Counted from the first letter of the stretch, positions 23,997 to 33,171 are shown. The stretch: DNA of 64,000 bases from Kitasatospora kifunensis (GCF_014203855.1 NZ_JACHJV010000001.1:6200001-6264000); one strand, 5' to 3'. The notes: a model not told the origin generated them from the letters alone. Translations and numbers: made by a program.

Positions 23997-26261
23997 TTAC
24001 GGCGCCGAGGCCTTGACCAAGGTGAGCTGGGTCGGCTGCGACTCCTGGTGCTGCTGCTGGAGTTGCTCGCCCTCGATGTCGAGGTTCGGCAGCAGCCGGG
24101 CCAGCGGCCGCGGCAGCCACCAGGCGGCGTGACCGGTGAGGGCGAGGACGGCGGGCACGAAGGTCATCCGGATCACGAAGGCGTCCAGCAGCACGCCGAC
24201 GGCCAGCGCGAAGGCGATCTGCTTGAGCATCTGGCTGTCGCTGGTGAGGAAGGCGGCGAACACCGCGATCATGATCAACGCCGCGGCGGTGACCACCCGG
24301 GCGCTGTGCCGACCGCCGCTGTGCACCGCGGAGAGCGGCTGCCCGGTGTGGACGTAGGCCTCGCGCTGCCGGGAGACCAGGAAGACCTCGTAGTCCATCG
24401 CGAGCCCGAAGAGCACTGCCAGCAGGATGATCGGCAGGAAGCTGCTCACCGGCCCGGCTCGGTCCACGCCGATCAGCGAACTGAAGTGGCCCAGTTGGAA
24501 GACCCCGACCACGGCGCCCAGCGTCGCGGCCACCGAGAGCAGGAAGCCCACCGCGGCCTTGACCGGGACGACCAGGGAGCGGAAGACCAGGAGCAGCAGG
24601 AGCAGCGACAGCCCGACCACCACGGCGGCGAACGGAATCATCGCGGCGTCGAGCTTGGCCGAGACGTCGATTCCCACCGCGGTGCTGCCGGTGACACCGA
24701 TCGTCGCGCCGGTCTGCTGCTGGAGCGTCGGCGCGTTTGCCCGGATGGCGCTGACCAGCGTCTTCGTCGCCTGGTCACTGGGTGCGCTGGCGGGGATCAC
24801 CTGGATCAGCGCGGTGTGCGTCTGGGCGTTGACCACCGGATGCGCGACCGCGCTGACGTCGGGGAGCGCGCGGATCGCGGTGGCGATCCGGTCGGCCGCA
24901 GTCGTGGAGTCGGCGCTGTGGCTGGTGTCGGCCAGCACGAGGAGCGGCCCGTTGAAGCCCGGCCCGAACTCCTTGCTCACCTGGTCGTAGGCGAGCCGCT
25001 GCGAGGAACCGGCCGGCGAGGTGCCGTTGTCGGGCAGGGCGAGCCGCAGACTGTGCGCGGGCCAGGCGAGCGCGCCGACGGCGACCAGCACGGCGAGCAG
25101 GGTCAGCAGCGGTCGGCGGGTGACCAGCCGGAACCAGCGTTCGCCGGCGTTGGCGGGCTTGGCGGGCTTGGCGGGCTCACCCGCGACGGCGGTGCCGCTC
25201 GGGGCGTCCGCTGCCTGCTCCCGCCGCATCGCCCGCGAGCCTGGCTTCGGCGTCAGCCGCGCACCGGCGAAGCCGAGCAGCGCGGGCAGCAGCGTGATCG
25301 CGACCAGCACGGCGATCAGCACGGCCGCGGCGGCGCTCAGGCCCATGACGGTCAGATAGGGGATGCCGACGACCGACAGGCCCGCCATCGCGATCACCAC
25401 GGTCAGTCCGGCGAACACCACCGCGCTGCCGGCCGTGCCGACGGCCAGCGCTGCCGACTCCTGCGGCGCGGTGCCGTGGGCGAGCCCGGCCCGGTGGCGG
25501 CTGACGATGAAGAGCGCGTAGTCGATGCCGACCGCCAGGCCGATCATCAGCGCGAGGCTCTGCGCGGTCGAGGAGATGGCCGTCACGCCGCTCAGTGACA
25601 GCACGCCGGCGATCGCGGTGACCACACCGGCTATCGCGCTCAGCAGCGGTAGCCCGGCCGTCAGCAGCGAGCCGAAGGTCAGCGCCAGGATGATCACCGC
25701 GACCCCCACCCCGATGAAGTCGCTGCCGCCGGACTTCGAGGCCCCCGCGCCGTACGCCGCGCCGCCGACCTGGACGTCCATCCCCGGCTGGTGCTGCGCG
25801 GCCACGGCCACGGCGCCCTTGAGCGCGTCCAGCGAACCGGAGGCCAACTCGCTCTGGGTCACCTCGTACTGGACCTGGGCGATGGCGGTGCTGCCGTCCG
25901 CGGAGACCGTCTGCGCGGCGAGGGGGTCGATCACCTTGGCGACCTGCGGCGCGGACTTGGCGGCCGCGAGCGCCGTGCGGATCGCCGCCAGGTCGGCGGG
26001 GTCGGTCACCTTCTGCCCGGCGGGCGCGGTGAAGACCACCTGCGCGCTGGTGCCGGAGGAGGCGGGGAAGTCGGTCTTCATCCGGTCCAGCGCCTGCTGC
26101 GACTGCGAGCCCGGGATGGTGAAGGTGTCGTCCAGCTTGCCGGGGCCGCCGAAGGCCACCATGCAGCCGACGACCGCGGCGATCACCGCGAGCCAGAGGG
26201 CCAGCACACGTCGTCGGTGCCGGTAGGCGAACCGGCCTAGGCGGTAGAGCAGGGAAGGCAT
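23997..26261 (-). CDS. MMPL/RND-type membrane transporter
   Basis: 754 residues with the two-fold RND layout: an N-terminal helix (VLALWLAVIAAVVGCMV), a periplasmic loop, a block of helices containing SLALMIGLAVGIDYALFIVSRHR (G-D-Y proton-relay motif), a second loop, and the repeat LLAVLFGLAMDYEVFLVSR. Such proteins export lipids or drugs; in actinomycetes many move glycolipids or antibiotics. ATG 26261. It is divergent from a TetR regulator with a double palindrome between them, so efflux is probably induced by a ligand of that regulator. Confidence 0.92.
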   Translation of the reverse strand: MPSLLYRLGRFAYRHRRRVLALWLAVIAAVVGCMVAFGGPGKLDDTFTIPGSQSQQALDRMKTDFPASSGTSAQVVFTAPAGQKVTDPADLAAIRTALAAAKSAPQVAKVIDPLAAQTVSADGSTAIAQVQYEVTQSELASGSLDALKGAVAVAAQHQPGMDVQVGGAAYGAGASKSGGSDFIGVGVAVIILALTFGSLLTAGLPLLSAIAGVVTAIAGVLSLSGVTAISSTAQSLALMIGLAVGIDYALFIVSRHRAGLAHGTAPQESAALAVGTAGSAVVFAGLTVVIAMAGLSVVGIPYLTVMGLSAAAAVLIAVLVAITLLPALLGFAGARLTPKPGSRAMRREQAADAPSGTAVAGEPAKPAKPANAGERWFRLVTRRPLLTLLAVLVAVGALAWPAHSLRLALPDNGTSPAGSSQRLAYDQVSKEFGPGFNGPLLVLADTSHSADSTTAADRIATAIRALPDVSAVAHPVVNAQTHTALIQVIPASAPSDQATKTLVSAIRANAPTLQQQTGATIGVTGSTAVGIDVSAKLDAAMIPFAAVVVGLSLLLLLLVFRSLVVPVKAAVGFLLSVAATLGAVVGVFQLGHFSSLIGVDRAGPVSSFLPIILLAVLFGLAMDYEVFLVSRQREAYVHTGQPLSAVHSGGRHSARVVTAAALIMIAVFAAFLTSDSQMLKQIAFALAVGVLLDAFVIRMTFVPAVLALTGHAAWWLPRPLARLLPNLDIEGEQLQQQHQESQPTQLTLVKASAP

Positions 26262-26292
26262 GGGGGCTCCGTGGCTGATGTCCTGCGAGGGG

Positions 26293-26340
26293 AAAGTGGC
26301 AGTTCTGCCACATTAGCAAACGTGGCAGAACTGCCACTTT
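26293..26340. promoter_or_regulatory. Double palindromic operator between MMPL and TetR genes
   Basis: AAAGTGGCAGTTCTGCCAC (26293-26311) and its exact reverse complement (26322-26340) flank a 10-base spacer. Each arm itself contains the perfect palindrome GTGGCAG-NN-CTGCCAC. This is two equal 16-bp TetR-type sites placed 26 bp apart centre to centre, located 32 bp from the MMPL start and 45 bp from the TetR start. Confidence 0.88.
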
Positions 26341-26384
26341 TGCCCCGTGCATGACCGCAATGCGCGAGCTGAGATGATCCAGGG

Positions 26385-27011
26385 GTGAACGAGGCAGGAC
26401 CGGGACGCCGGGAACAGAACAAGCGCCGCACGCACGACGCCCTGGTGAGCGCGGCCGGACGCCTCTTCCGGGAGCAGGGCTACGAGGCCACCACCGTGCG
26501 GGACATCGCCCTGGCCGCGGGGGTGGGCGAGCGCACCTTCTTCCGGTACTTCCCGTCCAAGGAGAGCCTGGTCCTGCAGCAGGTCAAGGAGCTCATCCCG
26601 CTGCTGGTCGACAGGATCGGGGCCCGCCCGGCGGCCGAGCCGCCGCTGGCCGCGCTGCGCGAGGCGACCCTGGCGCTCCTGGCACAGCACGCGGACGCGC
26701 CGCCGCTCCTGCTGCTCGGCCCGCGGCCGCTGAGCGCGGACCCGACCAGCCGCGGCGACCGGTTCCTGCTCTTCGATCTGGAGGAGGCGATCGCCGCCGC
26801 CTTCCTGGCCCGCCTGGCCCCTGGCACGGGTGCGGAAGCCGAGCCGGACGAGGACCTGATACTGCGCGCCGCCGTCCTGTCGCGTGCGGGAATGTCCGTG
26901 CTGCGCGCGATCCGCGTCACCTACAGCCGGCTGCCCGAGCCGGGGCGCGCCTCGCTCGACCTGGTCGACTTCGTGCGACGGGCTTTCACCGCCCTGGAGC
27001 AGGGATTCTGA
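26385..27011 (+). CDS. TetR-family repressor of the MMPL transporter
   Basis: 208 residues. N-terminal DNA-binding domain: residues ~10-60 with ALVSAAGRLFREQGYEATTV, DIALAAGVGERTFFRYFPSKE. The C-terminal ligand domain is unrecognised. GTG start at 26385 with CCAGGGG upstream. Divergent from the MMPL gene across two identical palindromes, so it very probably represses both genes. A 17-bp hairpin follows its stop. Confidence 0.9.
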   Translation: MNEAGPGRREQNKRRTHDALVSAAGRLFREQGYEATTVRDIALAAGVGERTFFRYFPSKESLVLQQVKELIPLLVDRIGARPAAEPPLAALREATLALLAQHADAPPLLLLGPRPLSADPTSRGDRFLLFDLEEAIAAAFLARLAPGTGAEAEPDEDLILRAAVLSRAGMSVLRAIRVTYSRLPEPGRASLDLVDFVRRAFTALEQGF

Positions 27012-27091
27012 ACGGGCGTCAGCCCATCGCCGGGGTGGGGGCCCCGACCTGTTCGGCTGGACCTGTTCGACTGAGGCCTGTTCGACCGAAC

Positions 27092-27132
27092 GGGCCGTCC
27101 GGGTCCGGTGTGCACCCGGACCCGGACGGCCC
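27092..27132. terminator. 17-bp perfect hairpin after the TetR gene
   Basis: GGGCCGTCCGGGTCCGG (27092-27108) pairs exactly with 27116-27132 around TGTGCAC. It separates the TetR gene from the convergent S53 peptidase. Imperfect repeats of CCTGTTCGAC precede it and AGCTGCTCACCGAC repeats follow (about 27170-27197). Confidence 0.8.
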
Positions 27133-27230
27133 CGCGTCAGCTGCTCGACCTCAGTTACTCACTGACAGCTGCTCACCGACAGCTGCTCACCGACGCCAAC
27201 TCGCTTTCACCGAAGGGTCTCGAAGGGTTC

Positions 27231-28607
27231 TCAGCCGAGAGCCGCTATCGCCGGCACGAACTGCGCCACGTTCACCGTGCCCCAGCCGGTCGCCAGGTCG
27301 TAGCCCTTGGTGGCCGGGAAACCGGCTACCCCGTTGTAGGCGTTGGAGCCGCCCACCACGTCGTTGATCCCGGTTCCGGGCGCCCCGGCCTGCTGCAACC
27401 CGCCCAGCGCGTACAGGCCGTAGTTCAGGTTCCCCAGCCGGTGCCCGGCGTACTGGTCGGCCAGTGCCACCACGCCCGAGAAGATCGGGCAGGCCACGCT
27501 GGTGCCGCCCCACAGCTCCCAGCCGTTGTCCTGCGGGCCGAAGCTGTTGTACGTCCACACGCCGGTCTTCGGGTCGCCGAGCATGCTGACGTCCGGCACG
27601 CCACGGGAGCCGCCCACCACGTTCTGCACGCCGAGCTGGAACAGCGGCCGGCTGAAGACCTTGGACTTGCCGCCGCCCGAGGCCCCGTCGCCGTCCCAGA
27701 CGGTGTCGGGGCTCAGCCGGTTGCCCTGGTCGTCCAGGTGCACCGAGGTGCCGCCGACCGCGGTGACCAGCGGGTCGGAGGGCGGCCAGGAGGTCACCGG
27801 GTAGGGGTAGAGCGTGGAGCCGTCCGACTCGGAGTCGGTGACCCCGTCGTCGCCGGAGGAGGCCAGCACGCTCACTCCGTGCGCGGCCGCGTCCTTGAAG
27901 GCGTAGCGGAGGTTCAGCAGGCTCGAGTAGTCGCCCTTGTCGAAGCCCGGGAAGGTGTTCTCGGTGGCGCTGAAGCTCTGCGAGATCACGTCGCCGACGC
28001 CCTTGTCGATCAGCGACTGCTCGGCGGACATCATCTCGGGCATCCCGGTGGTGCCCTCGGTCTCCGACACACCGGTCTCGACCAGCACGATCTTGGCGCC
28101 GGGCGCCATCGCGTGGGCCATGTCGACGTCGATGGTGGTCTCCTCGGCCCAGCCGGTCATGTCCGAGTTGTTCGGGTCGAAGGTGGGTACCGAACCCCAC
28201 TTCACCACCTGCACGTTGGCGCTGGGGATGCCGAACTGCTTGCTGTAGACGTCCAGGTCGTGCTGGATCGTCGGCGACCCGAACGAGTCGACGAGCACGA
28301 TGGTGCGGCCGGTGCCGTTGATGCCCCGGTCGAGCAACGGGTGCTCGTTGTAGGCCTGTTCGAGCTGGGTGGCGCCGTAGCAGGAGGACTGGAGCTGGGC
28401 CTGGCACTGGCTGCTGGTGAGCGGAGCGGGGTACTGGCCGGACACCAGGCGGTGTCCGACGGCGGCCGGCAGTGGCCGGGCCGGGCTGCCCAGGGCCGCG
28501 CTGAAGGCGGCGGTTGCCGGTGCGGCGCCGGTCAGGGCGGTCGCGGCGAACAGGGCGATGGTCCCAAGTACCGAGGTGGTGGCCCGGCTGAAGGTGCTGC
28601 GTCGCAT
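27231..28607 (-). CDS. Secreted S53 (sedolisin) family serine peptidase
   Basis: 458 residues from ATG 28607, with GAGGA five bases upstream. Signal peptide ~1-34 (GTIALFAATALTGAAPATAA). Sedolisin catalytic residues: Glu/Asp in WAEETTIDVDMAHAMAPGA, the oxyanion region VSVLASSGDDG, and nucleophile Ser in WGGTSVACPIF. The pro-region is short compared with fungal sedolisins. Substrate proteins unknown. A second S53 gene begins at 62897. An alternative start at 28637 would add ten residues. Confidence 0.9.
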   Translation of the reverse strand: MRRSTFSRATTSVLGTIALFAATALTGAAPATAAFSAALGSPARPLPAAVGHRLVSGQYPAPLTSSQCQAQLQSSCYGATQLEQAYNEHPLLDRGINGTGRTIVLVDSFGSPTIQHDLDVYSKQFGIPSANVQVVKWGSVPTFDPNNSDMTGWAEETTIDVDMAHAMAPGAKIVLVETGVSETEGTTGMPEMMSAEQSLIDKGVGDVISQSFSATENTFPGFDKGDYSSLLNLRYAFKDAAAHGVSVLASSGDDGVTDSESDGSTLYPYPVTSWPPSDPLVTAVGGTSVHLDDQGNRLSPDTVWDGDGASGGGKSKVFSRPLFQLGVQNVVGGSRGVPDVSMLGDPKTGVWTYNSFGPQDNGWELWGGTSVACPIFSGVVALADQYAGHRLGNLNYGLYALGGLQQAGAPGTGINDVVGGSNAYNGVAGFPATKGYDLATGWGTVNVAQFVPAIAALG

Positions 28608-28815
28608 GGGGGTCCTCGTAAGGATGGAGATCGACAACGATTGGGCGCAATCGCACTCCTGTCCGGGACGGCCTGTCCCTGGCTTGTCCGACCCATGAGG
28701 AAAATTTTGTCATGTCTGTACCGAGCGAGTCGAGGTTCACCGAGTAGCGCACCGTGAGGAGTTGGCGACCCCTGGTGTTCAAGGCGTTCCCGGGGTGCCC
28801 TGCCCGGTCAAAAGT

Positions 28816-28869
28816 TGGCAATGATTATCAGATCAGTGGCAGCTGACCTGGATGTGAAAACCATTTCTA
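28816..28869 (+). promoter_or_regulatory. Two Zur-like boxes upstream of the zinc ABC operon
   Basis: TGGCAATGATTATCA (28816-28830) and TGAAAACCATTTCTA (28855-28869) each approximate the 7-1-7 actinobacterial Zur operator TGAAAATGATTTTCA, by my count 12 and about 11 of 15 positions. They lie 74-127 bp upstream of the binding-protein start in an AT-richer 334-bp gap that otherwise holds no gene. Confidence 0.65.
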
Positions 28870-28942
28870 ACTACAGTCTTCACTGTCTAGCAGAACCGGA
28901 TCCCCCAGGTCGGGACCCGCAGGCCTCAGGAGAGATCCAGCC

Positions 28943-29902
28943 ATGAGCATTGCCATGCCCGGCGCCGGCCGCCGCCGTGCCGTCACCGCGGTGGCCCTCG
29001 GCGTGATCGCCGCCGCGACCCTCGCCGCGACCAGCGGTTGCTCGACGGCCTCCAAGGCCGCCACGCCGACGGCCGGCGGCTCGAAGGTGATCCAGGTCGT
29101 GGCCGCGGAGAACTTCTGGGGCAGCGTCGCCAGCCAGCTCGGCGGCGCGCACGTGAAGGTGGCAAGCATCATCACCAACCCGGACATCGACCCGCACTCC
29201 TACGAGCCCACGACCGCCGACGGTCGCGCCGTGTCGAGTGCCGACTACGTGATCACCAACGGGATCGGCTACGACGCCTGGTCGGACAAGCTGCTGAGCG
29301 CCAACCCGATGCCCCAGCGCACCGAGCTCAACGTCGGCACCCTGCTGGGCAAGAAGGAGGGCGACAACCCGCACCAGTGGTACTCGGCGGACAGCCTGAA
29401 CAAGGTGATCGACCAGATCACCGCCGACTACAAGAAGATAGACCCGGCCGACGCGGCCTACTTCGACACCCAGAAGACCACCTTCACCACCAAGACGCTG
29501 GCCCCGTACAACCAGCTGGAAGCCGACATCAAGGCGAAGTACGCGGGCACCCCGATCGGCGCCTCCGAGTCGATCGTGACGCCGCTGGCCGAGAGCCTCG
29601 GGCTCAAGATGCTCACCCCCGAGTCCTTCCTGGACGCGGAGAGCGAGGGCAGTGACCCGACCGCCGCCGACAAGGCCACCATCGACCAGCAGATCGCCAC
29701 CAAGCAGATCAAGGTCTACGTCTTCAACACCCAGAACTCCGACCCCGACGTGATGGCCCAGGTGAACGCCGCCAAGGCGCAGGGCATCCCGGTCGCCCAG
29801 GTCACCGAGACCCTCGCGCCCGCGAACGCCGGCTTCCAGGACTGGCAGGTCCAGGAGTTGCAGGGGATCGAGAACGCGCTGAAGCAGGCGACCGGCAAGT
29901 GA
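28943..29902 (+). CDS. Zinc ABC transporter substrate-binding lipoprotein
   Basis: 319 residues of the ZnuA/cluster A-I family. A lipoprotein signal ends at TSGCSTAS (Cys33). Metal-site residues are seen in IDPHSYEPT, DNPHQWYS and, further on, the glutamate-containing SESIVTPLAESLGLK. The usual His-rich loop is short or absent. ATG 28943 has GGAGAG eight bases upstream. First gene of a four-gene operon whose start and stop codons overlap. Zinc is preferred over manganese because of the Zur-like boxes upstream. Confidence 0.92.
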   Translation: MSIAMPGAGRRRAVTAVALGVIAAATLAATSGCSTASKAATPTAGGSKVIQVVAAENFWGSVASQLGGAHVKVASIITNPDIDPHSYEPTTADGRAVSSADYVITNGIGYDAWSDKLLSANPMPQRTELNVGTLLGKKEGDNPHQWYSADSLNKVIDQITADYKKIDPADAAYFDTQKTTFTTKTLAPYNQLEADIKAKYAGTPIGASESIVTPLAESLGLKMLTPESFLDAESEGSDPTAADKATIDQQIATKQIKVYVFNTQNSDPDVMAQVNAAKAQGIPVAQVTETLAPANAGFQDWQVQELQGIENALKQATGK

Positions 29903-30849
29903 CCATCAACCCGACCGAAGAGGTCCGTTCGCAGGTAGGTGGAATCGCCTCGCAGGCCGAGCCGGTCGTCTCGCTACGCGGCGCGGCGGTGCGGGTGGGT
30001 GGGCGCACCCTGTGGTCGGGCGCCGATCTGACCGTCGGCCCGGGGGAGTTCACGGCCGTCCTCGGCCCCAACGGGGTGGGCAAGTCCACCATGGTGAAGA
30101 TGCTGCTCGGCGTACTGCCGCCGGCGGCCGGCGAGGTGACGGTGCTCGGCGCCGCGCCCGGCGTGCGCAACACGGCCGTGGGCTACCTGCCGCAGCGCCG
30201 CAACTTCGACGCGAGCGTGCGGATCCGCGGCATCGACGTGGTCCGGCTGGGGCTGGACGGGGATCAGTGGGGGATCCCCGTGCCAGGCCTGGCGGCGTTC
30301 AAGCGGTGGCGAGCGGCGCGCAGTGGGCGGCCCGAGGCCGACGGCTGGGCGCGGGTCGCGGAGGTCATCGAGCTGGTCGGCGCCTCCGGCTACGCGCACC
30401 GTCCGATCGGGCAGTGCTCCGGCGGTGAGCAGCAGCGGCTGCTGATCGCCCAGGCGCTGGTGCGGCGCCCGTCGCTGCTGCTGCTCGACGAGCCGTTGGA
30501 CAGCCTGGACCTGCCCAACCAGAGCGCGATCGCGGCGCTGCTCGGCCGGATCTGCCACCAGGAAGGGGTGGCGGTGGTGATGGTCGCGCACGACGTGAAC
30601 CCGATCCTGCACCACCTGGACCGGGTGATCTATCTCGCCGAGGGCGGCGCGATGGCCGGTGCGCCGAGCGAGGTGATCACCTCCGAGACGCTGACTCGCC
30701 TGTACCGCACACCGGTTGAGGTGCTGCGCACCAGCGGCGGGCGCCTGGTGGTGGTCGGCGAGCCGGAGGCGCCGGCCCGGCATTCCGACCGGCACTCGGA
30801 CCGGCAGGCCGACCGGCAGGCCGCGCAGGGCGGGGGTGCGGATTCATGA
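29899..30849 (+). CDS. Zinc ABC transporter ATP-binding protein
   Basis: 316 residues: Walker A GPNGVGKST, Q-loop GYLPQRRNF, signature CSGGEQQRLLIAQAL, Walker B LLLLDEPLDSLD, switch MVAHDVNP. GTG start at 29899 overlaps the preceding stop (GTGA), so translation is coupled. The C-terminus has an extra Arg/His/Asp/Gln-rich tail (HSDRHSDRQADRQAAQ) from short repeats, possibly metal-binding. Confidence 0.94.
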   Translation: MTINPTEEVRSQVGGIASQAEPVVSLRGAAVRVGGRTLWSGADLTVGPGEFTAVLGPNGVGKSTMVKMLLGVLPPAAGEVTVLGAAPGVRNTAVGYLPQRRNFDASVRIRGIDVVRLGLDGDQWGIPVPGLAAFKRWRAARSGRPEADGWARVAEVIELVGASGYAHRPIGQCSGGEQQRLLIAQALVRRPSLLLLDEPLDSLDLPNQSAIAALLGRICHQEGVAVVMVAHDVNPILHHLDRVIYLAEGGAMAGAPSEVITSETLTRLYRTPVEVLRTSGGRLVVVGEPEAPARHSDRHSDRQADRQAAQGGGADS

Positions 30850-31772
30850 TGCTGGCTTCTGACGTATCGTCACCACTGTTCTCCTGGAACCTGGTTGCCG
30901 ACTTCCAGGACATCTGGTCCTACGCGTTCATGGTGAACGCCTTCCGGGCGGGCCTGATCGTCTCCGTGGTCTGCGCGGTGGTGGGCTGGTTCATGGTGCT
31001 GCGCCGGCAGACCTTCGCCGGGCACACCCTGTCCGTCGCCGCCTTCCCGGGGGCCTCGCTGGCTGTCCTGGTCGGCTTCAGCACCACACTCGGCTACTTC
31101 GGCTTCTGCGTGGCCGCGGCTCTGGTGATCGCGCTGCTGGGCCGCAAGGGCCGGGCGAACGGCGCGGAGGAGTCCGCGGTGACCGGGACGGTGCAGGCCT
31201 TCGCGCTGGCCTGCGGCTACCTCTTCATCAGCCTTTACAAGGGGCTGCTGGAGGGACCGACCGCGCTGCTGTTCGGCAGCTTCCTCGGGATCACCACCAG
31301 CCAGGTGACGCTGCTGGCGATCGTCGGCGCCGTCGTCCTCGCGGTGCTGGCGGTGATCGGACGACCGTTGCTGTTCGCCTCCGTCGACCCCGAGGTGGCG
31401 GCAGGGCGCGGCGTGCCGGTGCGGTTGCTCTCCGCCCTCTTCCTGGTCCTGCTGGGCGCGGCGACCGCCGAGGCCAGCCAGATCACCGGCACGCTGCTGG
31501 TCTTCGCCCTGATGGTGATCCCGGCCGCCACGGCGAACCAGCTCACCGCGCGGCCCGGCCTGAGCCTGCTGCTCTCGGTGCTGCTGGCCCTGGGCGCCTG
31601 CTGGGCGGGGCTGCTCGCCGCGTACTACCAGCCCTACCCGCTCGGCTTCTTCGTGACGGGCTTCGCCTTCGCCGGCTACGTCCTGGCGCACGTGGTGCGT
31701 CGGGGCCGCGAGGCGTTGGAACGCTCGCGCGAGCGCGGCCCGGTGGCGGTCGGCCTGGGAGGTGCGGCATGA
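30846..31772 (+). CDS. Zinc ABC transporter permease 1
   Basis: 308 residues of the ABC-3 permease family with about eight membrane helices and the motif FAGHTLSVAAFPGASLAVL, plus ITGTLLVFALMVIPAATANQLT. Start overlaps the ATPase stop by 4 bp. With the next gene it would form a heterodimeric channel, or the two may serve alternative assemblies. Confidence 0.93.
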   Translation: MMLASDVSSPLFSWNLVADFQDIWSYAFMVNAFRAGLIVSVVCAVVGWFMVLRRQTFAGHTLSVAAFPGASLAVLVGFSTTLGYFGFCVAAALVIALLGRKGRANGAEESAVTGTVQAFALACGYLFISLYKGLLEGPTALLFGSFLGITTSQVTLLAIVGAVVLAVLAVIGRPLLFASVDPEVAAGRGVPVRLLSALFLVLLGAATAEASQITGTLLVFALMVIPAATANQLTARPGLSLLLSVLLALGACWAGLLAAYYQPYPLGFFVTGFAFAGYVLAHVVRRGREALERSRERGPVAVGLGGAA

Positions 31773-32629
31773 GCTCGGTACTCTCCCAGGACTTCTTCCA
31801 GAACGCCCTGCTGGCGGGCACCTTCATCGCCCTGGCGTGTGGCCTGGTCGGCTACTTCCTGGTGCTGCGGGCGCAGATGTTCACCGGCGACGCGCTCAGC
31901 CACGTGGCCTTCACCGGCGCGATGGCGGCCCTGGCCGGCGGCTACGACCTGCGCCTTGGCCTGTTCGCCGCGACCATCGGCGTGGGCCTGCTGCTGGGCG
32001 GCCTCGGACGGCGGGGCCAGCCCGACGACGTGGTGATCGGCAGTGTCTTCGCCTGGATCCTGGGCCTGGGCGCGTTCTTCCTGACCGTCTACACCACCTC
32101 GCGCAGCGGCTCGGGCCAGGGTGGCGCCGGGACCACCGTGCTCTTCGGCTCGATCTTCGGCCTGCACGGCAACCAGACCACACTGGCCGTCGCCATCGCG
32201 GGCGCGATCTGCGTGCTGATCCTGCTGATCGGCCGCCCGCTGCTCTTCGCCACCCTGGACGAGGCGGTGGCGGCGGCGCGCGGTGTGCCGGTGCGGGCCC
32301 TGGGCCTCGGCTTCCTGGTCCTGGTCGGGGCCTGTGCGGCCGAGGCGACCCAGGCGGTCGGCTCGCTGCTGCTGCTCGGCCTGCTGGCCGCGCCGGCCGG
32401 CGCGGCGATCCGGCTGACGGACCGCCCGTTCCGCGCCCTGGCCCTGTCCGGCGCGCTCGCGGTCGGTGAGATGTGGGGCGGCCTGCTGCTCAGCGCGGCG
32501 TTTCCCAAGCTGCCGCCGAGCTTCGCGATCATGGCGACCGCGAGCGCGGTCTACGCGCTGACCTTCCTGGTCCGGCCCCGGCGCGCTGCCCGATCGGTCG
32601 TGATCGCGGCGCAGCGGACAGCGGCCTGA
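31769..32629 (+). CDS. Zinc ABC transporter permease 2
   Basis: 286 residues, ABC-3 family; FTGDALSHVAFTGAMAALAG and the helix pair near AVGSLLLLGLLAAPAGAA match the first permease. ATG 31769 overlaps the preceding stop by 4 bp. Two permease genes in one zinc operon occur in some actinomycetes. A strong hairpin follows. Confidence 0.93.
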   Translation: MSSVLSQDFFQNALLAGTFIALACGLVGYFLVLRAQMFTGDALSHVAFTGAMAALAGGYDLRLGLFAATIGVGLLLGGLGRRGQPDDVVIGSVFAWILGLGAFFLTVYTTSRSGSGQGGAGTTVLFGSIFGLHGNQTTLAVAIAGAICVLILLIGRPLLFATLDEAVAAARGVPVRALGLGFLVLVGACAAEATQAVGSLLLLGLLAAPAGAAIRLTDRPFRALALSGALAVGEMWGGLLLSAAFPKLPPSFAIMATASAVYALTFLVRPRRAARSVVIAAQRTAA

Positions 32630-32654
32630 CAGGCGCGGCCGCACCTTGACGCGA

Positions 32655-32692
32655 ACTGCTCCGCACCCGGTTTCGGCCGGGTGCGGAGCAGT
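32655..32692 (+). terminator. 16-bp hairpin ending the zinc operon
   Basis: ACTGCTCCGCACCCGG (32655-32670) pairs exactly with 32677-32692 around TTTCGG, 26 bp past the last permease stop. Confidence 0.85.
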
Positions 32693-32719
32693 CTGGTTAG
32701 CCCGGTCGGGGGAGCCTGT

Positions 32720-32868
32720 GTCAAGGAGCTGTCAAGGACGGGCGGATACGCGTAGTCCGCGCGTCAAGGCCGGGTGCGCTTGCGCTGTGATGGGGCTCCA
32801 CTGGAGCTGCGCGTGGGGACTGCCCAGAGCCCTCAGCGTCAAAGGCTCCTGGAAGGAAGCGAATCACC
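32720..32868 (+). promoter_or_regulatory. Conserved upstream element, copy A
   Basis: Ungapped 87-bp match (about 79 percent) to 18558-18644, beginning GTCAAGG and including CGCGTAGTCC, CGCGTCAAG, CCGGGTGCG and GGGGCTCCACTGGAG. The ribosome site GGAAGGAAGCGA before the ATG is also shared. GTCAAGG to GGATAC spacing is 17 bases. Confidence 0.7.
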
Positions 32869-33171
32869 ATGACTGATACCCAGGTCCCCCTCCCCGTCGA
32901 GCCCGCCGACCTCCCGTTGCCCCGGCCGGTGGCCGACGCGGTGTTGCGCGGGCTGCTGAACGGGACGGTCTTCGATCCGCTGGGCGCTCACCAGGAGGGC
33001 GGGTGGCAGTTCCAGCAGGGGATGGCGCGGCCGACCGTGCGGGACGCGGTGCGGCAGTCCGGGGAGCAGTCCGGGGAGCAGTCCGGGGCGGAGGAGGAGA
33101 CAGTCCGGGTGGCGGAGCGGGAGCGCACGGCGCCCGCGCACTGCCGGTACGCGATGCAGTACCTGGACTGA
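32869..33171 (+). CDS. Hypothetical 100-residue protein upstream of SAV_915 gene
   Basis: Starts MTDTQVPLPVEPADLPLP and contains VFDPLGAHQEGGWQFQQGM, three GEQS repeats from a 15-bp tandem repeat (about 33057-33090), and ends HCRYAMQYLD. No membrane segment or known domain. ATG 32869 with GGAAGGAAG upstream. It lies 46 bp before the SAV_915 gene and is probably cotranscribed. The first residues echo those of the decarboxylase at 18699, which has the same upstream element. Confidence 0.7.
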   Translation: MTDTQVPLPVEPADLPLPRPVADAVLRGLLNGTVFDPLGAHQEGGWQFQQGMARPTVRDAVRQSGEQSGEQSGAEEETVRVAERERTAPAHCRYAMQYLD

